The notes: generated by a model not told the origin, from the letters alone. DNA of 64,000 nt from Parvibaculum sp035325945 (GCF_035325945.1 NZ_DAOKYX010000014.1:10714-74713); one strand, 5' to 3'; shown: positions 1-8,155, numbered from the stretch's first letter. Made by a program: numbers and translations.

Positions 1-1
1 C

Positions 2-571
2 TTCATCCTCTATGTCGAACTCAAGACGGCGCTTCTCGACCTCTCCCGCTCGGCCGCGCCCGAGGCGCTCGCCGAGGCGGCAGTGGCGCTCGCAAGGCGC
101 ATGGGGATGACGGAGCAGACCGTCTTCGTCTCCTTCGACTGGCGGGCGCTTGCGCAGGCGAAGAAGATCGCGCCCGAGATCCGCAACGCTTTCACGACGC
201 TCCCCTTCTTCCAGATCGACCCCGCCGACCCTTCCGCGACGCGCGACGCGCCGGGCTCGGAAGATTTCGAGCTGCGCGCGGCATCGGCGTCCGGCGCGCC
301 ATGGGCGGCGGGCTTCGACTGGCGCGATCAGGCGGGAACGGATTTCGCCGAACGCATGCTAAGGGCGATTGCCGCCGGCCCTGCCGATGGCTGGTTCTCC
401 TGGTTCGGCGACGTGACCGCGAAGACCGCGCCGCTCGCCAGATCGCTCGGCCTCACGGTTTCCTGCTGGACGGTCGACGAGCCCACCGAGATGCGCCGCC
501 TTGCCGCGCTCGGCGTCGATGCGATTCTGACCGACCGCCCGGACCGTCTCAGGGCCGTGCTCGCCGCATGA
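2..571 (+). CDS. Glycerophosphodiester phosphodiesterase family protein, C-terminal part (5' end outside window)
   Basis: The frame is open from base 2, so the start lies upstream of the window. The protein would hydrolyse glycerophosphodiesters to glycerol-3-phosphate and an alcohol. The visible part begins with a VELK segment, matching the metal-binding VE(L/I)K strand of the GDPD TIM barrel. It ends with the family's typical final strands: a CWTVDEP motif, then GVDAILTDRPDRL, close to the C terminus. The N-terminal catalytic His pair (HR...) is not in the window, so activity cannot be judged. The gene ends at a hairpin shared with the convergent infC. GDPD-family membership is well supported; the exact substrate is not. 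Confidence 0.85.
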   Translation, partial: FILYVELKTALLDLSRSAAPEALAEAAVALARRMGMTEQTVFVSFDWRALAQAKKIAPEIRNAFTTLPFFQIDPADPSATRDAPGSEDFELRAASASGAPWAAGFDWRDQAGTDFAERMLRAIAAGPADGWFSWFGDVTAKTAPLARSLGLTVSCWTVDEPTEMRRLAALGVDAILTDRPDRLRAVLAA

Positions 572-586
572 GCGCCCCGGAACGGC

Positions 587-615
587 AAAAGGCCCGGCTC
601 ATCGCCGGGCCTTTT
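587..615. terminator. Bidirectional hairpin terminator between the GDPD gene and infC
   Basis: A perfect 12-bp stem (AAAAGGCCCGGC at 587-598 pairing with GCCGGGCCTTTT at 604-615) with a 5-base loop lies between two convergent genes. The arms end in A and T runs, so it can act as an intrinsic terminator on either strand. Confidence 0.85.
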
Positions 616-640
616 CCGTCTCGATCCTTGCGCGGCTGCC

Positions 641-1177
641 TTACCTCGGCGCCAGCACCATGACCATCTGCCGCCCTTCGAGGCGCGGATAGGATTCGAC
701 CTTGGCGACCGCGTCCACCTGATCCTTGACGCGGTTGAGAAGCTGCATCCCGAGTTCCTGATGCGCCATCTCGCGGCCGCGGAAGCGCAGGGTCACCTTC
801 ACCTTGTCGCCTTCCTCGAAGAAGCGAAGCATGCTCTTCATCTTCACGTCATAGTCATGCGTGTCGATGTTCGGGCGCATCTTGATTTCCTTGACCTCGA
901 CGGTCTTCTGCTTCTTGCGCGCCTCGTTGGCCTTTTTCTGGGCCTGATACTTGAATTTGCCGAAGTCCAGCAGCTTGCAGACAGGCGGCTTCGCGTTGGG
1001 CGAGACTTCGACGAGATCGAGCCCCGCTTCCTCGGCCATGCGCATCGCTTCTGCTGTGGGAATGACACCCCGCTTTTCGCCGTCGGCGTCGATGAACAGA
1101 ACCGTCGGCTCATCGATCATTTCGTTGATGCGCGGGCCCTCGCGGGTGGGCGGCGCCTGAATCGGTCTGCGAGCTAT
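641..1177 (-). CDS. infC: Translation initiation factor IF-3, apparent ATA start codon
   Basis: IF-3 binds the 30S subunit, discriminates against non-canonical initiation codons and prevents premature 50S joining. The 178-residue product has an N-terminal domain (about residues 12-82, with GPRINE and VCKLLDFGK) and a C-terminal domain (about 90-175, with KMRPNIDTHDYD and FRGREM), the normal IF-3 length of about 180. The start was chosen because AAAGGAG (1186-1192) lies 8 bases before an ATA codon at 1175-1177, directly before ARRPIQAPP. An in-frame ATG further upstream at 1222 would read through the ribosome binding site. A rare start codon in infC is a known autoregulatory device (E. coli uses AUU). 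A terminator follows closely, and no rpmI or rplT is seen after it. Confidence 0.93.
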   Translation of the reverse strand: MARRPIQAPPTREGPRINEMIDEPTVLFIDADGEKRGVIPTAEAMRMAEEAGLDLVEVSPNAKPPVCKLLDFGKFKYQAQKKANEARKKQKTVEVKEIKMRPNIDTHDYDVKMKSMLRFFEEGDKVKVTLRFRGREMAHQELGMQLLNRVKDQVDAVAKVESYPRLEGRQMVMVLAPR

Positions 1178-1185
1178 GTAACCTT

Positions 1186-1192
1186 CTCCTTT
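1186..1192 (-). promoter_or_regulatory. Ribosome binding site that fixes the infC start
   Basis: AAAGGAG on the minus strand, 8 bases before the ATA codon at 1177-1175. It is the only strong Shine-Dalgarno match in the leader and sits inside the longer open frame that would start at 1222, which argues against the upstream ATG. Confidence 0.75.
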
Positions 1193-1311
1193 AGCTGGTC
1201 CGCAGTCGCGCTCCGGCCTCACCGGGCCGACCCCGCGCCAGAAAGCGCGGACGAAAGAGCTGCACGGTCTCGATCAGACCCACCTGCGGACATTCGTTGG
1301 TGCAATGCTAT

Positions 1312-1340
1312 AGATTTGAAGCGCGCGCCCCGCAAGTCAA
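1312..1340 (-). promoter_or_regulatory. Candidate sigma-70 promoter for infC
   Basis: On the minus strand TTGACT (1335-1340) is followed after 17 bases by AAATCT (1312-1317). This would give a leader of about 130 bases before the infC ribosome binding site. The -10 match is weak, and the -35 overlaps the end of the neighbouring gene, so this is tentative. Confidence 0.35.
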
Positions 1341-1690
1341 GAAAGGCCTTTGCCAGGGCCCGCCCCCACTCCCAGAGCATCGCGATCGTGCCATTGTGGC
1401 TTCGGCCACACACAAAGGCGCATGAAGCGCGTCGGTGCGCGGCCGTCCAGGTCATAGATATGCACGATACGCGCCCATGCAATACGCCGCATGAGCGCAA
1501 GGAAGCGGGCGAGCCCTCGCGGCAGGCCTTCCGGCCAAACTTCATCGGCCAAAGGCGAGAGGCGCGGCGCGGCCTGTGCCGTCGTGAGCAGCACGAGATG
1601 CGCGCCCGGATGACGCGCCCGCAAGGCGCGAAGCGCCGTTTCACCATCGGCGGCATCGAAGAGAAGCGCGAGGACCGGCCCCTCAGCCAC
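1337..1690 (-). CDS. Short protein resembling the N-terminal part of a GT9 heptosyltransferase
   Basis: The GTG start at 1690 overlaps the TGA of the upstream glycosyltransferase (GTGGCTGA), so the two are translationally coupled. The 117-residue product has alternating hydrophobic strands (PVLALLF, AHLVLLTT, ARIVHIYDL) and a segment IYDLDGRAPTRFMRL-like that recalls the ADP-heptose:LPS heptosyltransferase N-terminal Rossmann domain. Full GT9 enzymes are about 330 residues, so the nucleotide-sugar-binding C-terminal half is absent. No GT9 remainder is found downstream. It could be a decayed gene, a stand-alone accessory domain, or an unrelated fold; the family call is by eye only. Confidence 0.55.
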   Translation of the reverse strand: MAEGPVLALLFDAADGETALRALRARHPGAHLVLLTTAQAAPRLSPLADEVWPEGLPRGLARFLALMRRIAWARIVHIYDLDGRAPTRFMRLCVWPKPQWHDRDALGVGAGPGKGLS

Positions 1691-2927
1691 GCTTCTTCCT
1701 CGGGCGCCTTCCGGCGCGGGGATGGCTGCGCGCATCGGCGATGAGCTGGGCATAGACGGCAAGCGTCGCGCGGGACATCGTCTCGAGCGAATAATGCGCC
1801 CGCGCATGGGCACGGCCTCGCGCGCCCATGGCGCGGCGCCCCTCCGCGCCGAGATCGATCAGGCGGCGCATGGCGGCGGCAAGCGCATCCGCATCGCCCG
1901 GCGGCACGGCAAGGCCCGTTTCCGCGTTGACGGTTTCGCGCTGCCCGCCCGCGTCGGACACGATGACGGGGCGCCCCATGGCCTGCGCCTCGACGCTCGC
2001 GCGGCCAAAAGGCTCGGCCTCGATCGAAGGCGCGAGCACCACATCGCTCAGCGCATAGGCCGCCGGCATGTCCTCGCAATGACCGACGATGCGGACGATC
2101 TCTTCGAGCCCTTCGGCCGCGATCTTCGCCTCAAGTTCGCTCACATAGGCATCGCGCCCTTGCGCGTCGCCCGCCAGCAGCAATTCGAAATTCTCGACGC
2201 CCGCAGCCTTGAGCTTCGCCGCCGCCTCGACTGCGACCGCTTGCCCCTTCCAGCGGGTAAGGCGCGCAGCCAGCAGAAAGACGGTGCGCCCGCTCCCGCC
2301 CGCTTTCCAGCGCCGGTGCAGCCCCGCGATGCGCTCGGGCGGAACGGCGGCCTCGTCGAAGGTGGCGGTGTCGATGCCGCGCGGCACGGTGAAGATGCGG
2401 GCGGGGTCCGGCGCGTGAATGCGCGCGATGCGCGCCGCCGTGTAGGCGGAGTTCGCGATCACCGCGTCGCCGCGCGCCATGACCGAATTGTAGAAGACCT
2501 TGATGCGCGGCGCCTCATGTACCTTGGAGTGATAGGTGGTGACGAAGGGAACATGGAGCCTGCGCGCGGCGGCCAGCGCGCTCCAGCCGGGGGCGCGGCT
2601 TCGCGCGTGAATGAGATCGACCTTTTCGCGTTCGGCGAGCCGGGTCAGCCGCTCCACGTTGAGCGCCATGATGATCGGGTTCTTGGAGTGAACGTCCATC
2701 TCGAAATGCGTGGCGCCCGCAGCCTCGAGTTCCTTCAGCATGCGCCCTCCGGAACTGGCGACGAGGGCGCGGCCGCCCGCCGCGACAATGGCATGCGCCA
2801 TGTCGATCGTGGTGCGCTCGGCGCCGCCCGTATCGAGCGCGGGGATGACCTGAAGGATTGTCGGGCGGGGCGAAAGATCTCTGAAAGCAATGGACACGCG
2901 GAGTTCCTTGGCCGATCTATGCCGCAT
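1683..2927 (-). CDS. Glycosyltransferase family 4 (GT-B fold)
   Basis: This predicted retaining glycosyltransferase of 414 residues probably acts in lipopolysaccharide or surface glycan synthesis at the cytoplasmic face of the inner membrane. The N-terminal domain opens with VIPALDTGGAERTT (about 28-40), a typical GT4 acceptor-side loop. The C-terminal domain has AARLTRWKGQ and an EX7E motif in EAEPFGRASVEA (about residue 300) for nucleotide-sugar binding. It precedes and overlaps the GT9-like small gene on the same strand and is divergent from an alpha/beta hydrolase. The sugar donor and acceptor cannot be told from the sequence. Confidence 0.85.
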   Translation of the reverse strand: MRHRSAKELRVSIAFRDLSPRPTILQVIPALDTGGAERTTIDMAHAIVAAGGRALVASSGGRMLKELEAAGATHFEMDVHSKNPIIMALNVERLTRLAEREKVDLIHARSRAPGWSALAAARRLHVPFVTTYHSKVHEAPRIKVFYNSVMARGDAVIANSAYTAARIARIHAPDPARIFTVPRGIDTATFDEAAVPPERIAGLHRRWKAGGSGRTVFLLAARLTRWKGQAVAVEAAAKLKAAGVENFELLLAGDAQGRDAYVSELEAKIAAEGLEEIVRIVGHCEDMPAAYALSDVVLAPSIEAEPFGRASVEAQAMGRPVIVSDAGGQRETVNAETGLAVPPGDADALAAAMRRLIDLGAEGRRAMGARGRAHARAHYSLETMSRATLAVYAQLIADARSHPRAGRRPRKKRG

Positions 2928-2959
2928 GGTCGAATGTGGAACGGCAGACGGACAACACC

Positions 2960-3742
2960 ATGACGGACGGACAGGAACCCCGCAAGCTCGCCCGCCCCGA
3001 TGGCGAAAGCATCGCCTATCTCACCGAGCGCCCCGATAGCCCGGCAGGCCCGACGGGGCTCACCTGGCTCGGCGGCTTCAAATCGGACATGACGGGCACC
3101 AAGGCCGAAGCGCTCGCAGCCTGGGCGCGGAAGGCGAAGAGGCATTTCCTGCGCTTCGACTATTTCGCGCATGGCGCCTCGTCGGGCGATTTCCGCGAGG
3201 GGACGATCGGGCGCTGGCGCGACGACGCGCTCGCCGCCATCGACACGCTGGCTGAAGGCCCGCAAATTCTCGTCGGCTCGAGCATGGGCGGCTGGATCGC
3301 GCTTCTCGCCGCGCTGGCAAGGCCCGAGCGCGTGAAGGCGCTTATCCTCATCGCGCCCGCGCCCGACTTCACCGAGGAACTGATGTGGAAGGGCTTTGCG
3401 CCCGAAATCCGCCGGACACTCGAACGCGACGGCATCTATCGCCAGCCCTCGGCCTATGACGAGGCGCCCTATGAGATCACGATGAAGCTCATCGAGGAGG
3501 GGCGGCGGCACCTCCTCCTCGACAAGCCGATCCCGCTCGACCTGCCTGTGCGCATCCTGCAAGGCATGGAAGACCCGGACGTGCCCTGGACGCACGCCAT
3601 GCGCCTCGTCGACGCGCTCACCTCGCGCGAGGTCGCGATCACGCTCACCAAATCGGGAGATCACAGGCTCTCGACACCAGCCGACATCGCCCGGCTCGTC
3701 CAGACGGCCGAAACGCTGATCGCCGAAATCGAAACGCGCTGA
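2960..3742 (+). CDS. Alpha/beta hydrolase
   Basis: A 260-residue cytosolic serine hydrolase of ABHD10/BPHL type (possible thioesterase or esterase). The nucleophile elbow GSSMGG places Ser at residue 108. The acid is probably the Asp in GMEDPDVPW, and the base the His in SGDHRLS near the C terminus. An oxyanion-side motif LGGFKSDM (about 37-44) is also typical of this subgroup. An in-frame GTG at 2936 would add eight residues; the ATG at 2960 was preferred because homology-like sequence begins there. It is divergent from the GT4 gene with only about 30 bases between them, so a promoter may lie inside a coding region. Confidence 0.85.
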   Translation: MTDGQEPRKLARPDGESIAYLTERPDSPAGPTGLTWLGGFKSDMTGTKAEALAAWARKAKRHFLRFDYFAHGASSGDFREGTIGRWRDDALAAIDTLAEGPQILVGSSMGGWIALLAALARPERVKALILIAPAPDFTEELMWKGFAPEIRRTLERDGIYRQPSAYDEAPYEITMKLIEEGRRHLLLDKPIPLDLPVRILQGMEDPDVPWTHAMRLVDALTSREVAITLTKSGDHRLSTPADIARLVQTAETLIAEIETR

Positions 3743-3779
3743 CATGGCCGGGCATGCGTGCCCGCGCCGTCAGCCCGTC

Positions 3780-4688
3780 TCATCGCCCTTCTTCATCGGC
3801 CATGAGCGCCGCCAGCCCCTCGCGATAGGTCGGATAGCGGAGTTCGACGCCCAGCTCCTCGCGGATGCGGCGATTGGAGACGCGCTTCGATTCCGCATAG
3901 AAGCTCCGCGCCATGGGCGAAAGCTCCGCCCTGGCGAATTCGATTTCGGGCGGCGCCTCGCGGCCGAGCAGATGCGCGGCATGGGCGACCACATCCTGCG
4001 GCGGCGCGGGCTCGTCGTCGCAGACATTGTAAGCCGCGCCCGGATGCGGATGCGCGATCGAGGCTTCGAGCACGGCGGCGATGTCCTCGACATGGATGCG
4101 CGAGAAGACCTGCCCCGGCTTCACGATGCGCCTCGCCGTGCCGTCGATCACGCCCCGCAGCTGGTTGCGCCCGGGCCCGTAAATGCCCGCGAGGCGGAAG
4201 ATGTGGAGCGGCAGACGCGCGCGGGCGGCAAGCGCGCGCCATGCTTCCTCTGCTTCGAGGCGGCGATGCCCGCGCTCCGTCGTCGGCGCGAGCGGCGTTT
4301 CCTCCGTCACCCAGTCGCCGCCGCGATCGCCATAGACGCCCGTGGTCGAAAGATAGGCCATCCATTCGAGCCGGGGCGCGAGGCGCGCAATGTCCCCGGC
4401 ATGGGCGGCGAAGACCGGATCGCCCGCCTCCCCCGGCGGCACGGAGAGCAGGAGATGCGTCGTGCCGGCAAGCGCCGCCGCCGGATCGTCAAGCGGACGG
4501 CCTTCGCCGAAAAGGTATGCCTCCACGCCTCCGGCGCGGAGCCGCGCGGCCTTCTCCTCGCCGCGGCAGGTGCCCGCGATGGCGTAGCCGCGCGCGCGGA
4601 GCCGATGCGCAAGGCTCGCGGCGCTATAGCCGAGGCCGAAGCAGAAGAGCCTCTTTCCGTCGCCGTTCACGCCGCTTCCCTTCACCAT
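3780..4688 (-). CDS. SDR/NAD(P)-dependent epimerase-dehydratase family protein (YeeZ-like)
   Basis: The 302-residue product has an N-terminal Rossmann fold with FGLGYSA near residue 16 (YeeZ-type variant of the GxGxxG loop). It continues with STTGVYGD, the position of the SDR catalytic Ser/Thr, then LAGIYGPGRNQL and a C-terminal RIHVEDIA segment found in extended SDRs acting on nucleotide sugars or similar substrates. The YxxxK tyrosine is not obvious: the usual position reads RRLEAEEAW, as in atypical YeeZ-like members, so catalytic activity is uncertain. Start chosen at the ATG at 4688 rather than 4718. It is divergent from the TPR gene with about 50 bases between. Confidence 0.8.
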   Translation of the reverse strand: MVKGSGVNGDGKRLFCFGLGYSAASLAHRLRARGYAIAGTCRGEEKAARLRAGGVEAYLFGEGRPLDDPAAALAGTTHLLLSVPPGEAGDPVFAAHAGDIARLAPRLEWMAYLSTTGVYGDRGGDWVTEETPLAPTTERGHRRLEAEEAWRALAARARLPLHIFRLAGIYGPGRNQLRGVIDGTARRIVKPGQVFSRIHVEDIAAVLEASIAHPHPGAAYNVCDDEPAPPQDVVAHAAHLLGREAPPEIEFARAELSPMARSFYAESKRVSNRRIREELGVELRYPTYREGLAALMADEEGR

Positions 4689-4739
4689 TCCACTCCGTTT
4701 CGCTTGCAAACTCGCCAAGGCTCGACGACCTTAAGCCGC

Positions 4740-5507
4740 ATGTCGAGCCTCCGCCAAATCCTCGCCCTCGCCGCAATCCTCATGAGCCTCCTTCTCGCGC
4801 AGGCAGCAGAGGCGGCCGAGCCGAGCTACGAGGACTGCACGGCATTGCTCGAAACCAATGCCCCCAAGGCGCTCGCCTATGCGCGCGACTGGAAGGCGCA
4901 TGAGGGCGGCGCGGCGGCGCTTCATTGCGAGGCGCTGGCTCTTTCGGCGCTCGGTGAGGCGGATGAGGCGGCGGCCGCCTTCAGCCATCTTGCGGAAGGC
5001 ATGACGGGCGCTCCCGCCGCGGCGCGGGCCGAGGTCTATGCGCAGGCCGGCAATGCCTGGGCGCTGGCGGCGAACCTCGCCAAGGCCGAGGAAGCGCTGG
5101 GCGAGGCGATCGCGCTGGCGCCCTCCGAACCTCTCTACCGCATCGGGCGGGCGCGTGTCCGCGCCCTCGCAGGCCAATGGGAGGGCGTGCGCGCCGATGC
5201 GAGCGAGGCGCTGGCCGAAAGCCCGAGTTCCGTCGAGGCGCTGACGCTGCGCGCGCTGGCGCTCCGCAATCTCGGCTATCCGAAGGCGGCGGTGGCGGAT
5301 GCCGAGCGCGCCGTTTCGATCGCGCCGCATAATCTCGAAGCCCTGCTCGAGCGGGGACGGGTACGCGCGGAAACCGGCAATGTCGCGGGCGCGCGCGCCG
5401 ACTGGCAGGACGTCATCCGCTTCGCGCGGGAGACGGGACGGAGTTCCGATCCTTCGGCGCAGGCCGCTGCCGCCTATCTCGCAAAGCCGGGCAAGGCGGG
5501 GAAATAG
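4740..5507 (+). CDS. Periplasmic TPR-repeat protein
   Basis: A 255-residue protein with a signal peptide (MSSLRQILALAAILMSLLLAQAAEAAEP, cleavage expected near residue 25). The remainder is Ala-rich and consists of helical tetratricopeptide-like units: G.A.AL..LG..DEA...F, G.A.AL..NLAKAEEAL.EAIALAP, then ALTLRALALRNLGYPKAAVADAERAVSIAP. Such proteins mediate protein-protein contacts in the envelope; the partner is not evident. It stands alone between an SDR and a membrane protein. The function stays unassigned; secretion and the TPR fold are well supported. Confidence 0.8.
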   Translation: MSSLRQILALAAILMSLLLAQAAEAAEPSYEDCTALLETNAPKALAYARDWKAHEGGAAALHCEALALSALGEADEAAAAFSHLAEGMTGAPAAARAEVYAQAGNAWALAANLAKAEEALGEAIALAPSEPLYRIGRARVRALAGQWEGVRADASEALAESPSSVEALTLRALALRNLGYPKAAVADAERAVSIAPHNLEALLERGRVRAETGNVAGARADWQDVIRFARETGRSSDPSAQAAAAYLAKPGKAGK

Positions 5508-5554
5508 CCCGACTTTTTCGGAACATGCGCACAATGCATGGGAAGGAAGAGAGC

Positions 5555-6331
5555 ATGCACAGAGCTGCTGACATCGGTGCGAGCAAGGTGCCGGAAGTCA
5601 CTCTCACTTTCTGGGTCATCAAGGTCGCAGCGACCACGCTCGGCGAAACGGGTGGCGACGCCGTGTCGATGTCACTCGATCTCGGCTATGCGGTCGGCAG
5701 CCTCATCTTCATCGGCCTTCTTCTCGTCACTGTGCTCACCCAGATCAGGGCGAAGACTTTCCACCCGTTCCTTTATTGGATGGTTATCATCGCGACCACC
5801 ATGGCGGGCACGACCATGGCGGATTTCGCCGATCGCTCGCTCGGCATTGGTTATGCGGGTGGCTCTTCCATCCTCTTCGCGTTGCTCGCGGCATCGCTCG
5901 GCGTATGGCACTGGTCGGAAGGATCCGTTTCCGTCGCCTCCGTCGTATCCCCCCGCGTCGAGGCGTTCTATTGGATAACCATTCTCTTCTCGCAGACCCT
6001 CGGCACGGCGCTCGGGGACTGGATGGCCGACACCAACGGTCTTGGTTACGAAGGTGGAGCGATCGTTTTCGGCGTCGCGCTGGCGCTGGTCGCGGCGGCC
6101 TATTACTTCACGGACGTTTCACGAACACTGCTTTTCTGGAGCGCCTTCATTCTGACGCGGCCGCTTGGCGCCACCGTGGGCGATCTTCTCGACAAGCCGA
6201 TCGAACATGGTGGGCTCGCCTTCAACCGCTTCACGGCTTCGGCGGTGCTTGCGGCCTTCATCGTCATCTGCCTACTGCTCCTGCCGCAAAAAGCCGGCAA
6301 GCATCCGGGTGAAAGCGCTGAAACAAGCTGA
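5555..6331 (+). CDS. COG4705-type membrane protein with four internal repeats
   Basis: A 258-residue integral membrane protein of unknown function, of the kind listed as COG4705. Four copies of a unit are visible at about residues 19-52, 74-108, 139-172 and 194-226. Each has an aromatic-Trp start, a T..(L/M)(G/A)(E/T/A)T.(G/A)D core and usually an LGY..GG end; examples are TTLGETGGD, TMAGTTMAD, QTLGTALGD and RPLGATVGD. Each unit probably supplies one helix and an acidic re-entrant loop, so the protein could be a pore or ion carrier. The start at 5555 follows GGAAGGAAGAG; two earlier in-frame ATGs at 5525 and 5534 lack a good ribosome binding site. Confidence 0.8.
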   Translation: MHRAADIGASKVPEVTLTFWVIKVAATTLGETGGDAVSMSLDLGYAVGSLIFIGLLLVTVLTQIRAKTFHPFLYWMVIIATTMAGTTMADFADRSLGIGYAGGSSILFALLAASLGVWHWSEGSVSVASVVSPRVEAFYWITILFSQTLGTALGDWMADTNGLGYEGGAIVFGVALALVAAAYYFTDVSRTLLFWSAFILTRPLGATVGDLLDKPIEHGGLAFNRFTASAVLAAFIVICLLLLPQKAGKHPGESAETS

Positions 6332-6348
6332 GGCTCGACGGCGCTCTA

Positions 6349-7494
6349 CTAGGACAGCCGCTGCCATTCTTCCCGCACGCCCTCGTCGTCTTCATGCGCG
6401 AGGGCATCCGTGGCGCGGTTGCGCGCCTCGCCGGGCGCCAGCTCGCCCAGCGCCCAGACCGCCATGGCGCGCACCAGCGGCGATCCATCCCCGAGCCGTG
6501 CAAGAACGAGCGGCACCAGCGCCACCTCGCCCGAATTGCCGATGGCGATCAGCACATTGCGGATGAAGCGGTCGCGTCCGACGCGCTTGACGGGCGAACC
6601 GGAAAAGAAGGCGCGGAAGGCGGCGTCATCGAATGCGACGAGTTCGGCGAGCAGCGGCGCGCGCAATTCCTCGCGCGCGTGAAATGCGCTCTCGCGCGCC
6701 TGCTGCGCGAATTTGTTCCATGGGCAGACGGCGAGGCAGTCGTCGCAGCCATAGATGCGGTTCCCCATCGGCTTGCGGAACTCGAGCGCGATGTGGCCCT
6801 TGTGCTCGATGGTCAGATAGGAGATGCAGCGGCGCGCATCGAGCTGATAGGGCTGCGGGAAGGCCTGCGTCGGACAGGCATCGAGGCAGCGGCGGCAGGC
6901 GCCGCAATGATCCTCATGGGCCTCGTCGGGCTCGATCTCGAGCGTCGTGAAGATCGAGCCGAGAAAGAGCCAGGAGCCGAATTCGCGCGAGACGAGATTG
7001 GTGTGCTTGCCCTGCCAGCCGAGACCTGCGGCGGCGGCGATCGGCTTTTCCATGACGGGCGCGGTATCGACGAAGACCTTGACGTCCGCCCCCGTCGCGC
7101 CGACGAGCCAGCGCGCCACGCGCTTCAGCCGCGATTTGACGAGGTCGTGATAGTCGCGGTTCCGCGCATAGACGGAGATGGCGGCGCGGTCGCGGCGCTC
7201 GAGGAGATCGAGCGGGTTCTCGTCCGGCCCGTAATTCATGCCGAGCACGACGATGCTGCGCGTGTCCGGCCAGAGCGTCGTCGGACGCGCCCGGCGTTCC
7301 TCCGTCTCCGCCATCCAGCCCATCGAGCCATGGCGGCCCTCGGCCAGCCACTCGCGAAGGCGGCCCGGCGCTTCCGGCACCGCATCGGCACGCACCACAC
7401 GGATGATGTCGAAGCCGGCCTCGCGGGCCTCCGCGACGAGCGCGGCCTTCAGATCCCGGCCGCCTGCCTTGCTGTCAGAAGTCGAGGTTCGCAT
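6349..7494 (-). CDS. queG: Epoxyqueuosine reductase
   Basis: QueG reduces epoxyqueuosine to queuosine in tRNA using cobalamin and two [4Fe-4S] clusters. The 381-residue protein has the N-terminal DUF1730 cobalamin domain (WMAETEERRARP, NYGPDENP). Two ferredoxin-like cluster motifs follow, CGACRRCLDACP and CDDCLAVCP, with a C-terminal HEAT-like segment (LVLARLGDGSPLVRAMAVWAL). The ATG at 7494 lies inside the last codons of the upstream GST gene, so translation is coupled. Longer frames upstream are read in the GST gene's alternative frame and were rejected. Confidence 0.93.
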   Translation of the reverse strand: MRTSTSDSKAGGRDLKAALVAEAREAGFDIIRVVRADAVPEAPGRLREWLAEGRHGSMGWMAETEERRARPTTLWPDTRSIVVLGMNYGPDENPLDLLERRDRAAISVYARNRDYHDLVKSRLKRVARWLVGATGADVKVFVDTAPVMEKPIAAAAGLGWQGKHTNLVSREFGSWLFLGSIFTTLEIEPDEAHEDHCGACRRCLDACPTQAFPQPYQLDARRCISYLTIEHKGHIALEFRKPMGNRIYGCDDCLAVCPWNKFAQQARESAFHAREELRAPLLAELVAFDDAAFRAFFSGSPVKRVGRDRFIRNVLIAIGNSGEVALVPLVLARLGDGSPLVRAMAVWALGELAPGEARNRATDALAHEDDEGVREEWQRLS

Positions 7495-8155
7495 AGAGTT
7501 TGGGCGGCGGCATGCCGGGCACATGGTCGGCGAGAAGCTGCCTGAAGCCGGGCCGCGACTTGATGCGGACATACCAGTCCTTGGCGCCCTGGAACTGCGA
7601 CCAGGGGACGTCGCCCACATAGTCGAGGCAGGACAGATGCGCCGCCGCCGTGAGGTCCGCAAGCGTCATTTCCTCGCCGGCGAGCCAGCGCCGCTCCTCC
7701 ATGAGGTAGGAAATGTAGTCGAGATGATAGCGCAGATTGTGGAGCGCCGCGCGGACCACCGCCATGTCCGGCGCGCCGCCGCCTTCCGACGCGCTCAGAA
7801 ACCGCCGCGTCACCTTCTCGAAGATGAGCCCGTCGGAAACCTCGGCGGCAAATTTGCGGTCGAACCAGTCGACAAGGCGGCGCGCTTCGGCGCGCGCCTG
7901 TGCATCGCCCGGCAGCAGCTTCACCTCGGGCACCGTCTCCTCGAGATATTCGACGATCGGCATGCCGCCCGAGACGACCGTGCCGTCTTCCTCGACGAGC
8001 ACCGGAACCTCGCCGGCCGGATTGAGGGCCAGAAATTCGAGCCGCCTTTCCCAGTCGCGCTCCTCGACCATTTCAAAAGGAAGGTTCTTCTCTGCAAGGA
8101 CGAGACGGACCTTGCGGGAGGCTGGCGAAATCAGGAGGTGGTAGAGCTGGCGCAT
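7475..8155 (-). CDS. Glutathione S-transferase family protein
   Basis: A 226-residue cytosolic protein with an N-terminal thioredoxin-like domain (LYHLLISPASRKVRLVLAEK, then NPAGEVPVL with the cis-Pro, and GGMPIVEYLEE that binds the gamma-glutamyl part of glutathione). The all-helical C-terminal domain contains the MTLADLTAAAHL hydrophobic staple. Ser at position 10 could be the catalytic residue. It overlaps queG, an arrangement I believe is common in alphaproteobacteria, but the functional link is unknown. The start at 8155 was chosen since the extra N-terminal residues from 8182 are not GST-like. Confidence 0.88.
   Translation of the reverse strand: MRQLYHLLISPASRKVRLVLAEKNLPFEMVEERDWERRLEFLALNPAGEVPVLVEEDGTVVSGGMPIVEYLEETVPEVKLLPGDAQARAEARRLVDWFDRKFAAEVSDGLIFEKVTRRFLSASEGGGAPDMAVVRAALHNLRYHLDYISYLMEERRWLAGEEMTLADLTAAAHLSCLDYVGDVPWSQFQGAKDWYVRIKSRPGFRQLLADHVPGMPPPKLYANLDF

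Noticed and set aside
761..1744. Long plus-strand open frame opposite infC and the GT9-like gene
   Set aside because: Low-complexity Arg/Leu/His-rich translation with no domain; it is a G+C-rich shadow of the genes on the minus strand.
3744..4739. Long open frame running into the TPR gene from 3744
   Set aside because: It is the antisense of the SDR gene at 3780-4688; the real TPR gene begins at its signal peptide, ATG 4740.
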